From Piscirickettsiaceae bacterium (GTDB lineage: Bacteria; Pseudomonadota; Gammaproteobacteria; Thiomicrospirales; Thiomicrospiraceae): 16,626 bases of DNA. Shown here one piece after another: positions 7,815-14,419 of the stretch. The stretch is from NCBI GenBank assembly GCA_021767305.1, contig JAASTL010000003.1:1-16626 (forward strand), given 5' to 3'. The translations under genes and the position numbers were made by a program. Under the pieces are notes generated by a model. The model searched no databases. It was given only the letters and a program-made list of their open reading frames with translations, and had not been told where the DNA came from. Positions within the stretch are counted from its first letter, which is position 1, and each line of letters starts with the position of its first letter.

Positions 7815-9245
7815 ATGCCTTCAACCACAAAAACCATTCTTGGAATTGATATTGGTACCTCTGGAATTAGAGTTTGTATTGTTGAAAAACAGGTAGATAC
7901 AAACAGTTCAGCAGAAAAAATACTCTTTACATCTCAGACAGGCATGCCAATTCCTTGCGCTAATAAAGACGGCACTATCACGCAAGATAGCCAAGTATGG
8001 ATAGATATTCTGATCAAGTTACTAGACTCCATACCAAAAGAAACTCTGTCGAACGTTACGCATATTATTTGTGATGCAACCTCTTCCACCGTATTGATTA
8101 TGGATAACCAAGGCAAACCACTAACCCACGCTTTAATGTACAACGACAATAGTGCAAAAACAGAAGCTGCAGAAATTGATAAGATTATCCAGCAAAAAGC
8201 TATCGAAACAGCTGCATCAGGTGCTTCAAGCACTTTGGCAAAAGCCATCAATTTAGCCTCTGAACTGAAACAGAGAGAAAGTCAAAGACCCAATAATACA
8301 AATACTCAGCTTCTGATTTGCCATCAAATTGATTTAATCAATTATTTCTTAACTGGAAAATTAGGTATTACCGACGAAAACAATGCACTGAAACTAGGTT
8401 TCGATTCAGTTAATTTTGAATGGCCAAACTGGGTAAAGAAACATACTCGTCAGATGAATTTACAATTACCAAAGGTAATTAAGCCGGGTGAAAAGCTCGG
8501 TTTAATATCAAACGAACTGGCAAAGACAATGGGCTTTAATCCAGCGGTTCAGGTTATGGCAGGAACCACCGACAGTATTGCCGGCTTTCTTGCCTCTGGT
8601 GCACATAAAACCGGTGATGCGGTTTCATCTTTAGGGTCTACCTTGGCGATAAAAATGATCACCAAACAACCTGTATTCGATAATACAGCAGGACTTTACA
8701 GTCACAAACTCGGCAACAACTGGCTGGTTGGGGGCGCTTCAAATTGTGGCGGTAAGATTTTTTTAGATTACTATCTTAAAGAACAACTACCCATACTCAC
8801 CGAATATTACTCGGAATCGCTGTTAAGCAAGCTGCTTGAGTCAAACACACGATACTACCCCCTTAGCGCTAAAAACGGTGCTAAAAAAGACGACAAAAAA
8901 AATAGCAAAAACCAGCCAGCGGGAGAGCGCTTTCCTATAGCAGATGCAAATCTTAAGCCTGACTTACCCAAAGAACCTGATAAGCCATTAGATATGCAAA
9001 ACAAGTATTCCCTGCAATCACATCAAACTTTTTGCTTTCAATTGGGTCTAGGCCTGACTCAAGTAGAACAATTGGCCTATGAAAAGCTCCAAAGTGCATC
9101 CAACACCTATTTAAATAGAGTTTTTAGCGTTGGGGGTGGCACTAAAAATATTGCTTGGATGAAATTGCGAAAAGAATTACTCCCAGCCAAGTTAATTGCT
9201 GCTGATCATCTTGATGCTGCTTATGGAGTGACAAAACTTGTTTGA
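7815..9245 (+). CDS. FGGY-family D-ribulokinase-like carbohydrate kinase
   Basis: A 476-residue sugar kinase. The N-terminal FGGY domain has the phosphate-binding GIDIGTSGIRV (10-20), DATSSTVL (88-95) and NNALKLG (189-195). The C-terminal domain has GTTDSIAGFLASGA (250-263) with the catalytic Asp253, SLGST (272-276), YSHKLG and GGASNCGG (306-313), GERFPIAD (370-377) and a GGGTKN nucleotide motif (440-445). This set resembles the cyanobacterial SePSK and plant XK-1 group, shown to phosphorylate D-ribulose, more than E. coli XylB. The product would be ribulose 5-phosphate, which feeds the Calvin and pentose phosphate pathways. A Lys/Asn/Asp-rich stretch (354-367) looks like an insertion before GERFPIAD. 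The start has GGAA upstream. It is divergent from zipA and followed 222 bases later by the HopJ gene. Xylulose as substrate is not excluded. Confidence 0.8.
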   Translation: MPSTTKTILGIDIGTSGIRVCIVEKQVDTNSSAEKILFTSQTGMPIPCANKDGTITQDSQVWIDILIKLLDSIPKETLSNVTHIICDATSSTVLIMDNQGKPLTHALMYNDNSAKTEAAEIDKIIQQKAIETAASGASSTLAKAINLASELKQRESQRPNNTNTQLLICHQIDLINYFLTGKLGITDENNALKLGFDSVNFEWPNWVKKHTRQMNLQLPKVIKPGEKLGLISNELAKTMGFNPAVQVMAGTTDSIAGFLASGAHKTGDAVSSLGSTLAIKMITKQPVFDNTAGLYSHKLGNNWLVGGASNCGGKIFLDYYLKEQLPILTEYYSESLLSKLLESNTRYYPLSAKNGAKKDDKKNSKNQPAGERFPIADANLKPDLPKEPDKPLDMQNKYSLQSHQTFCFQLGLGLTQVEQLAYEKLQSASNTYLNRVFSVGGGTKNIAWMKLRKELLPAKLIAADHLDAAYGVTKLV

Positions 9246-9376
9246 GGCAAGTCGATGCAGTAAAAGAGATTCCATAAAAGAAGATTTTATGATGAACCTA
9301 CTAGGCCTTAATTCAGCATTGAAATAAAGGCTGCGCTATTGAATCAAACTAATCAATAAAGTAAGGTTGCCCCACT

Positions 9377-9430
9377 TTTAAATATTCAGTTTTGAGTATT
9401 CAGAACCTACTACTCAAATCAGAATTTAAA
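9377..9430. repeat. Imperfect 54-bp inverted repeat upstream of the HopJ gene
   Basis: Three nested paired segments share one centre: TTTAAA (9377-9382) with TTTAAA (9425-9430), TTC (9385-9387) with GAA (9422-9424), and TTTGAGTA (9391-9398) with TACTCAAA (9411-9418), around a 12-base loop. No T-run follows, so it is not a normal terminator. It could be an operator or a leader RNA hairpin. Confidence 0.55.
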
Positions 9431-9437
9431 TCAATCC

Positions 9438-9449
9438 TTAGAATTCTAA
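9438..9449. promoter_or_regulatory. Perfect 12-bp palindrome before the HopJ gene
   Basis: TTAGAATTCTAA is a perfect palindrome 18 bases before the ATG at 9468, eight bases after the larger inverted repeat. It is a possible dimer-binding site; the region is AT-rich, so chance cannot be excluded. Confidence 0.35.
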
Positions 9450-9467
9450 TTAACTAACTATTAATCA

Positions 9468-9821
9468 ATGGATATTGAAATGACACCAAATGAACTTGCT
9501 GCAAAATTAAAACAAGATACCGTTGCTTTTAACGATGTAATGGCTGTAATTGATGCTCATTATGATTTCTCGCCTACCAGTTTTAAAAATGGTGAGACTT
9601 ATAATGAAGCGGGAACTAACAATGGCTCCTGTAAAGTCTTTGCATTGGGTCAATTACTAGATTTAGATGAACAGAGCACGTTGAATGCGTTTGGCGATTT
9701 TTATAAGAAAGATGTGATGGAGAACCCAGATGGTGATGATCACGCCAATATCCGCAACTTTATGAAGACTGGCTGGCAAGGAGTTGAATTTGAAGGCACT
9801 GCCTTAACCGAAAAAGCTTAA
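9468..9821 (+). CDS. HopJ type III effector family protein (housekeeping homologue)
   Basis: A soluble 117-residue protein matching the HopJ family over its full length: FNDVMAVIDAHYDFSPTSFKNG (about 21-42), NNGSCKVFALGQLL (51-64), LNAFGDFYKKDV (72-83) and HANIRNFMKTGW (92-103). The family was named after a Pseudomonas syringae effector, but most members are in free-living bacteria without type III secretion, and no secretion gene is nearby. The molecular role is unknown. Two starts are possible: ATG 9468, or ATG 9480 (MTPNELAAKL), which has GGA nearby upstream and fits the usual family length equally well. Two inverted repeats lie upstream and a strong terminator downstream, so it may be its own transcription unit. 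Confidence 0.85.
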   Translation: MDIEMTPNELAAKLKQDTVAFNDVMAVIDAHYDFSPTSFKNGETYNEAGTNNGSCKVFALGQLLDLDEQSTLNAFGDFYKKDVMENPDGDDHANIRNFMKTGWQGVEFEGTALTEKA

Positions 9822-9867
9822 ATTATCTCTGTAAGCTATAGTATTTACATAAAGTTGTCTTTACACA

Positions 9868-9907
9868 AAAAAACCTGCAAGCTCACTTTAGAATTTGCAG
9901 GTTTTTT
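9868..9907. terminator. Strong bidirectional Rho-independent terminator
   Basis: AAAAAACCTGCAA (9868-9880) pairs perfectly with TTGCAGGTTTTTT (9895-9907) around a 14-base loop. The stem ends in A6 on one side and T6 on the other, so it makes a GC-cored hairpin with a U-tract on both strands. It sits between the convergent HopJ and cbbY genes and can serve both. Confidence 0.9.
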
Positions 9908-9912
9908 ATTAG

Positions 9913-9929
9913 AAGTCTTTTAAAGACTT
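9913..9929. repeat. Short hairpin next to the terminator
   Basis: AAGTCTTT and AAAGACTT are perfect inverted copies separated by a single T. It lies between the main terminator and the cbbY stop and may be a second, weaker termination or 3'-end hairpin. Confidence 0.4.
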
Positions 9930-9980
9930 TTGCATAAAGACAGTCTTGGTTGTTTTGGATTCCTTAATATTACTCTTTAA

Positions 9981-10745
9981 TCAAGCTTGAGCATGCACTT
10001 TTTTAACTAGATCTAAATTTAAGAAGCTATGCCCAAATGCATCACCGGCAAGCACCTTAAATGCATTGTTATTATCACCCATTTGATCTAACACTAAATC
10101 AGCTGCACTGAAATCATCATCTTTGGTGTATTCATTGATAGTAATGATAGTCTTAACATTAGCAGCAACAGAGGACTTAATCCCATTTGAAGAGTCTTCA
10201 AATGCAATGGCTTCTTCTGGCTTAAGATTCATTTGCTCTAGAGCCCAGTCGTAAATATCAGGGGCTGGCTTCTTCGCCGGAACAATATCACCTGCAGCAA
10301 TCACTTCAAACCAGCTTTCTGAGTCTGGACCCAAAGTACTTTCTAATAAAGCCGTTACATTGGCAGGCGTTGTGGTGGTAACAACCGCCATTCTCATGCC
10401 GCTTGACTTAGCTTCATTTATTAAACTTTCCACACCTGGACGAAGTGGAATTTTACCCTCTGCCATTAACTGCGTGTAAAACTTGGTTTTAGCAGCATGT
10501 AAGCCTTTAACAAAATCATCAAAGTTTTCCGGTTTGGCAAAGGTCGTATTAAATTTTTCCAAATAAAACTTAATACGTTCCTTACCTCCTGTTACAGCAA
10601 GCAACTCACCATATAAAGCTTCATCCCAATTCCAGGCTAGACCTGCTTCTTCAAATGCCATATTGAATGCTGGGCGATGACCGTCACGCTCGGTGTCTGC
10701 AAGCGTTCCGTCCACATCAAATAAAAGTGCTTGTAAAGTTGCCAT
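9981..10745 (-). CDS. cbbY: CbbY, xylulose-1,5-bisphosphate phosphatase (HAD family)
   Basis: A 254-residue HAD hydrolase matching CbbY closely. Motif I is FDVDGTLADTE (9-19) with nucleophile D10 and acid D12; the cap has HRPAFNMAFEEAGLAW (23-38) and TGGKERI (52-58). Motif II is VVTTTT (121-126), motif III lies at AAGDIVPAKKPAPDIY (150-165), and motif IV is FEDSSNG (182-188). CbbY removes a phosphate from xylulose 1,5-bisphosphate, a misfire product that inhibits Rubisco, and returns xylulose 5-phosphate. The C-terminus is about 20-25 residues longer than the Rhodobacter form. It is not inside a cbb operon here: it converges on the HopJ gene, and a non-coding element separates it from dksA. 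It implies a Rubisco elsewhere in the genome. Confidence 0.92.
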   Translation of the reverse strand: MATLQALLFDVDGTLADTERDGHRPAFNMAFEEAGLAWNWDEALYGELLAVTGGKERIKFYLEKFNTTFAKPENFDDFVKGLHAAKTKFYTQLMAEGKIPLRPGVESLINEAKSSGMRMAVVTTTTPANVTALLESTLGPDSESWFEVIAAGDIVPAKKPAPDIYDWALEQMNLKPEEAIAFEDSSNGIKSSVAANVKTIITINEYTKDDDFSAADLVLDQMGDNNNAFKVLAGDAFGHSFLNLDLVKKVHAQA

Positions 10746-10779
10746 AATTTATTTACCTGAGATTAATTAAAGTGCGTGG

Positions 10780-10808
10780 ATTGTCGGTTAAATAGGCATT
10801 GATTGCAA
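10780..10808 (-). promoter_or_regulatory. Possible cbbY promoter
   Basis: On the minus strand TTGCAA (10808-10803) and GACAAT (10785-10780) are 17 bases apart, each matching four of six consensus bases. The leader to the ATG would be about 28 bases. The right spacing is the main support. Confidence 0.35.
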
Positions 10809-10868
10809 GTTTGGCACTCTTAAAAAACCGATTATTGAGTCGACTCTGAATAACTAACATAAAATTCT

Positions 10869-10967
10869 GTAAGTCTTCTAGCCTGTCAATTCTAGGCATG
10901 ACTTGAAGTTAAGGGTCGTTTCCTTGACAAAAGTCATAACAACGAAGTGACAGGCTAGAAGGCTTAC
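10869..10967. repeat. Internal inverted repeat, arm A of the MITE-like element
   Basis: Arms 10869-10888 and 10948-10967 are 20-base inverted copies (GTAAG, then T or C, then CTTCTAGCCTGTCA) with one G-U-type mismatch. Inside, ATGACTT/AAGTCAT and GTTAAGG/CCTTGAC (one wobble) extend the hairpin toward a seven-base apical loop. Confidence 0.75.
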
Positions 10968-10980
10968 CCTTTGGGGCTTA

Positions 10981-11064
10981 GCCAAATTTTCGACTTCTGC
11001 GTTATTATCTCTTGTGTTATCTAGATAGCACTTCAAGATAATGCCTTGAATTCAAAAATTTGGC
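10981..11064. repeat. Internal inverted repeat, arm B of the MITE-like element
   Basis: GCCAAATTTT (10981-10990) pairs with AAAATTTGGC (11055-11064). Further inside the pairing continues with gaps (ATTATC with GATAAT) and ends in GTGTTATCTAGATAGCAC, which is self-complementary apart from one wobble. Confidence 0.7.
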
Positions 11065-11129
11065 GTTGCCAGAATTTATGTTAGTTACTCAGAGTCGACT
11101 ATTAATTACCAACTAATATGAAATTTTGC

Positions 11130-11159
11130 TTGTTGCTTTAAAAGAAAACATGATATAAA
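11130..11159 (+). promoter_or_regulatory. Putative extended -10 promoter for dksA
   Basis: TGATATAAA (11151-11159) is an extended -10 with hexamer TATAAA. TTGTTG (11130-11135) at 18 bases is a half-matching -35, which an extended -10 can tolerate. Upstream to the end of the MITE-like element the DNA is very AT-rich, as in UP elements. The leader would be about 62 bases. Confidence 0.5.
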
Positions 11160-11215
11160 TCTCCGATTAGAAAGTGCATGGCAAAAACATCAAAAATAAT
11201 CATGCGCTGAATGTT

Positions 11216-11220
11216 AGGAG
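11216..11220 (+). promoter_or_regulatory. Ribosome binding site that sets the dksA start
   Basis: AGGAG lies seven bases before the ATG at 11228. The frame also has an ATG at 11174, but it lacks a comparable site and would add 18 residues not expected in DksA. Confidence 0.8.
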
Positions 11221-11227
11221 AATAACT

Positions 11228-11656
11228 ATGGAACACGCTACTGACTTTATTGAGAACTACCCAGCGTATAAACCAAAAAAAAATGAAGAGTACATGAGTC
11301 CTGAAATGCTTGAACATTTCAAAAACAAACTGCTTGCATGGAAAGTTCAGCTTATTGAAGAAGCTAACAGCACAGTGTCTCATCTTCAACATGACTCTGA
11401 TACGCCTGCCGATCCAAACGATCGTGCTTCTCAAGAAGAAGAGTTTGCCTTAGAGTTGCGTACTCGTGATCGCGAGAGAAAATTAATTGCCAAGATCGAT
11501 AAATCATTAAGAGATATCGAGAGCGGTGAGTATGGCTACTGCAAAATGAGTGGTGAAGAGATTGGTCTTGCACGAATGGAAGCCCGTCCAACTGCTACCC
11601 TAACGGTTGAAATGAAGCGCAAGCAAGAGATTCGTGAAAAACAAGGCGTTGCCTAG
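11228..11656 (+). CDS. dksA: RNA polymerase-binding transcription factor DksA, zinc-cysteine-poor variant
   Basis: A 142-residue DksA (E. coli 151). The N-terminal region leads into a coiled coil (about 30-100) whose tip carries DPNDRA (62-67), the DxxDxA motif that acts in the secondary channel of RNA polymerase. RDRERKLIAKID (80-91) and EARPTA (118-123) are also family signatures, and it ends REKQGVA. DksA works with ppGpp to repress rRNA promoters and activate amino-acid promoters in the stringent response. The C-terminal zinc finger normally has four Cys; here the positions are C105, S108, T126 and M129, so zinc should not bind. Zinc-independent DksA paralogues are known, for example DksA2 of Pseudomonas aeruginosa. 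Whether a four-cysteine DksA also exists in this genome cannot be seen. Confidence 0.92.
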   Translation: MEHATDFIENYPAYKPKKNEEYMSPEMLEHFKNKLLAWKVQLIEEANSTVSHLQHDSDTPADPNDRASQEEEFALELRTRDRERKLIAKIDKSLRDIESGEYGYCKMSGEEIGLARMEARPTATLTVEMKRKQEIREKQGVA

Positions 11657-11798
11657 GTTTTATTCTTTTATATAACTGCTTTTCATAGCATTATTTAAAA
11701 ACACTATCTTACATTGCTGGTAGTAAAAATGATCAAACCCTTATTGCCAGCATAGAATTCTTTCACAAACCCTTCTCAATCAAAATTCAACGAGTGAT

Positions 11799-13421
11799 AT
11801 GACCACCGATGAACTTATAGAGCTACTGCTCGATCCAAAAACCTACCCTCACCCTGTAGATGTCATAACTACTCTAGAAACACATATCTCTATTGTTTTT
11901 CTGACTGGGCAATTCGCCTACAAATTAAAAAAGCCGGTTGATTTTGGTTTTTTAGACTTCAGCAGCCTAGAAAAACGCAAAAAGTTCTGCCAGCTCGAAG
12001 TTCAACTTAATAGAAGAACCGCGCCTGACCTCTATCTTGGGGTTTACCAGCTAAATTTCAAAGCAAACAGCACTAAGCAAAACAGTTCAGTCGAGATTCA
12101 ACCATTTGATAACGACTCAAATGCCGATGAATATATTGTAAAAATGCGTCAATTCGATCCGAATTCAGTGCTGGGTCGTATGCTCAAAGAAGATTCAGTT
12201 GAATTAAGCGACGACATAATTGAAAAGTTAGCTCAACAAATTGCCCAATTTCATTGTCGTGCAGAAAAAGTAGCCTTAGAAAGTGAGTTAGGAGAACCTA
12301 AAACTCAGCTTCAGCCTATGCTAGATAATTTTCCCTCTTTAGAAAAAACATTTTTAGATGAGTCTACACAAGTTAAATTAGCCACTCTGCATGACTGGAC
12401 TTTAAAAAAATTTGATGCGCTAAAACCACTATTAATTGAACGTAAAATACGCGGCTTCGTAAAAGCTTGTCATGGAGATTTACATCTTGATAATATCGCT
12501 TTGATAGATGACGAACCGCTGCTATTTGATGGTATCGAGTTTAATGAGCATTTCCGCTGGATTGATGTCATCAGTGACTTGGCGTTCCTGCTCAGTGATT
12601 TAGATTTTAGAAACCACAGAGCTGCAAGCCTGCAACTACTCTCTTCTTACTTAAGTAAAACTTTAGATTATAACGCGCTGTATTTACTAAACTTTTACCG
12701 CACCTACCGCACTATGGTTCGAGCCAAAATCACTGCATTGCGGGGTCAACAACTGGCTCCAGGTTACGAGCAAGAATTGGTCTTAAATACCTCTAAAAAC
12801 TACATAAACCAAGCTTTAAATTATCTAGAAACTAATCACTCGCCAAAATGCATTTTGCTCCACGGGGTATCTGGTTCAGGGAAAAGTTTCTTTGCTAATC
12901 AACTCAACCAAGCTATTCCAGAGCTAGGCGCAATATCCATTAATTCAGATCGAATTCGCAAGAGTTTATATGGTATTGAAAGTACTGAACGTATTAATGA
13001 AGCAGAAAAATCCTCTCTCTACTCAGCAGAGATGAATAAAAAAACCTATGCCGCCATGCTTAAACATGCTCAAACAGCCCTGTCTGCTGGGTTTAATGTC
13101 ATTGTAGATGCAACATTTTTAAAACTCGCGCATCGACAGAATTTTTATGACATGGCTAGAGAGCTCGGTGCAAAGAACTATCTTATTCATCTTTCTATTA
13201 CAGAAGAAGAAGCTCAAACCGCCATTAAATATCGCCAACAACTCAACAATAACCCTTCTGATGCTGATTCAAGCATCATGGCTCGCCAGTTCAAAACAAT
13301 CGAGCTTCCTTTAGAAACAGAAAACGCACTTACACTTAAAACGAGTGAATTGCGCCTGCAATTTCCTCAAAATCAACTTCAGGAATATTTGGATTTGCCG
13401 TTAACAGAAATAGTCGACTAA
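11799..13421 (+). CDS. Fused aminoglycoside-phosphotransferase-like / P-loop kinase protein
   Basis: A 540-residue two-domain protein. Residues 1 to about 335 form a kinase of the aminoglycoside phosphotransferase/choline kinase fold, with HGDLHLDN at 225-232 (catalytic Asp227 and Asn232) and the metal-binding D244 in FDGIEF. Residues about 349-515 form a P-loop kinase with the Walker A GVSGSGKS (356-363), NSDRIRKSLYG (382-392) and VIVDATFL (434-441), resembling predicted AAA-type kinases. The same fusion (COG2187 with COG0645) is widespread in proteobacteria and has no proven substrate. It is cytoplasmic; no signal or membrane segment is seen. There is no reason to call it antibiotic resistance. 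The start has only a weak GAG-type ribosome site. It is followed 33 bases later by an exported unknown, possibly in one operon. Confidence 0.85.
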   Translation: MTTDELIELLLDPKTYPHPVDVITTLETHISIVFLTGQFAYKLKKPVDFGFLDFSSLEKRKKFCQLEVQLNRRTAPDLYLGVYQLNFKANSTKQNSSVEIQPFDNDSNADEYIVKMRQFDPNSVLGRMLKEDSVELSDDIIEKLAQQIAQFHCRAEKVALESELGEPKTQLQPMLDNFPSLEKTFLDESTQVKLATLHDWTLKKFDALKPLLIERKIRGFVKACHGDLHLDNIALIDDEPLLFDGIEFNEHFRWIDVISDLAFLLSDLDFRNHRAASLQLLSSYLSKTLDYNALYLLNFYRTYRTMVRAKITALRGQQLAPGYEQELVLNTSKNYINQALNYLETNHSPKCILLHGVSGSGKSFFANQLNQAIPELGAISINSDRIRKSLYGIESTERINEAEKSSLYSAEMNKKTYAAMLKHAQTALSAGFNVIVDATFLKLAHRQNFYDMARELGAKNYLIHLSITEEEAQTAIKYRQQLNNNPSDADSSIMARQFKTIELPLETENALTLKTSELRLQFPQNQLQEYLDLPLTEIVD

Positions 13422-13454
13422 GTTTGAATCACTTTCTGTTAAGAGCAAATCATT

Positions 13455-14069
13455 ATGTTGTATTCAATTAAATACACTCAAATCCTTAAATTAACCGTTG
13501 TATTTATCACCGCACTCATCACTCATAGCAATGTAGTCGCGGAGGACGTACCTGAACAGCCAGTAAAAGCGTTGAATGAAACCGAGTTTTTAGGCTTAAA
13601 ACTCGCTGAAGCGAATATTAATTCGGTACGTTCTCACCTATGGGACGTAGGTGGGTTTTTGCAAGCAAAATCAACCGTTAAGCAAAGAAATATTGATAAG
13701 TTCTATCCTTGGTCAAGCATAAGAGATAGTTACTACATAACTTTTGAATATAACCATGCAGGTAATGTCGTCAGCGTAACTCGCCTATACCGACCTTATT
13801 CAACCGAACTTAATAATAAACGCTCTGCTATCACTACCAAAGAGGTCGCTTTAAAATTCATTTCTGAATACGGCCAACCTACTGCAATCCAAACTAAAGG
13901 CTGGGGAGGTTCTCCAAGTTATCCTAGCTATATTTGGGAAAATGAGACGCTCAGGATATTGATTGATCGTGAAGGCAGTGAACTTTATGGTAATGTTTTT
14001 ATTAGATATGAGATAAAAAACAACCGACGTTTTGAAGTCGCTGAGAAAGCAACCAATCCAAACGCTTAA
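13455..14069 (+). CDS. Exported protein of unknown function
   Basis: A 204-residue protein that I do not recognise. Residues 1-29 look like a Sec signal peptide: Lys residues at 6 and 12, a hydrophobic core (about 10-22) and a likely cut after VVA at 27-29. It lacks a lipobox Cys. The mature part has FLGLKLAEANINSVRSHL (45-62), an amphipathic pattern like the start of BamE/SmpA-type domains, and then beta-rich stretches with many aromatic residues (YYITFEYN at 93-100, SVTRLYRPY at 107-115, YIWENETLRILID at 159-171). The resemblance to BamE is only a guess. It lies 33 bases after the fused kinase and 17 bases before the next gene, so co-transcription is likely. Confidence 0.7.
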   Translation: MLYSIKYTQILKLTVVFITALITHSNVVAEDVPEQPVKALNETEFLGLKLAEANINSVRSHLWDVGGFLQAKSTVKQRNIDKFYPWSSIRDSYYITFEYNHAGNVVSVTRLYRPYSTELNNKRSAITTKEVALKFISEYGQPTAIQTKGWGGSPSYPSYIWENETLRILIDREGSELYGNVFIRYEIKNNRRFEVAEKATNPNA

Positions 14070-14086
14070 CAACCAGAGTAATCGCT

Positions 14087-14419
14087 ATGATCATTAATAA
14101 TTCAATATTACCCCCTGCTGCCGCTACAAATCAATCGGCCGGCACCACTGCTGTTGCAGGTTTAAAAGGGATTGATGAATCTTTAAATGTCATTAGCAGT
14201 CAAATCGCACAATCTCTTCCTGAACCGGAGAAGCAAAACCAACCTAGCCCAGAAAAGCTTGTTGAAAAACTTAATCAAGCTTCAAAACCTAGCTTGGAAA
14301 ACAATCTTCTGAATCTAAATATAAACAAAACCCAAGCATTAAGTTTGTTAAAGGTTTTAGAGGTGGAAAATGAATTAATTGACACCACTTTAGGAAACTT
14401 CGTCAACACTCAAGTCTAG
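14087..14419 (+). CDS. Small hypothetical protein, 110 residues
   Basis: I do not recognise this protein. The N-terminal half is rich in Ala, Thr, Ser, Gln and Pro (PPAAATNQSAGTTAVAG at 9-25; PEPEKQNQPSPEK at 45-57) and is probably disordered. The C-terminal part (58-110) is predicted helical by eye, with regularly spaced Leu residues (LENNLLNLNINKTQALSLL, about 70-88). There is no signal peptide or membrane segment. It starts 17 bases after the exported protein, with AGAG upstream of the ATG. Its TAG stop overlaps the stop of the convergent msrA in a shared CTAG. Codon use looks like that of its neighbours, which supports a real gene. Confidence 0.6.
   Translation: MIINNSILPPAAATNQSAGTTAVAGLKGIDESLNVISSQIAQSLPEPEKQNQPSPEKLVEKLNQASKPSLENNLLNLNINKTQALSLLKVLEVENELIDTTLGNFVNTQV

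Larger units (their letters stand above)
10838..11100. mobile_element. MITE-like element with long terminal inverted repeats and cloverleaf-like interior
   Basis: The two ends are inverted copies: 10838-10869 and 11070-11100, each starting AGTCGACTCTGA and agreeing over about 31 bases apart from one A/G change and one extra A. Between them, two further inverted repeats fill almost the whole interior (10869-10967 and 10981-11064), so a single strand could fold into a three-way structure. There is no ORF of note, so any movement would depend on a transposase encoded elsewhere. Target duplications are not clear: ATTATT (10831-10836) and ATTAAT (11101-11106) agree in five of six bases. It occupies much of the 482-base cbbY-dksA gap, beyond both promoter candidates. 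No other copy was seen in the window. The structure is seen directly; mobility is inference. Confidence 0.65.

Noticed and set aside
7934..8251. 105-codon frame opposite the ribulokinase-like gene
   Set aside because: It lies antisense to the conserved FGGY N-terminal domain and has no support of its own.
9468..9821. HopJ as a sign of type III secretion or virulence
   Set aside because: No secretion or chaperone genes are nearby, and the family is common in non-pathogens.
10924..10929. TTGACA inside the MITE-like element as an outward promoter
   Set aside because: The hexamer at the right distance reads GTGACA or similar, not a -10.
11138..11591. Two minus-strand frames across dksA
   Set aside because: They overlap the conserved dksA coding sequence and its promoter; no ribosome sites or family motifs.
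11799..13421. Aminoglycoside resistance gene
   Set aside because: Only the general kinase fold is shared; the fusion to a P-loop kinase marks a widespread chromosomal family with no resistance role known to me.
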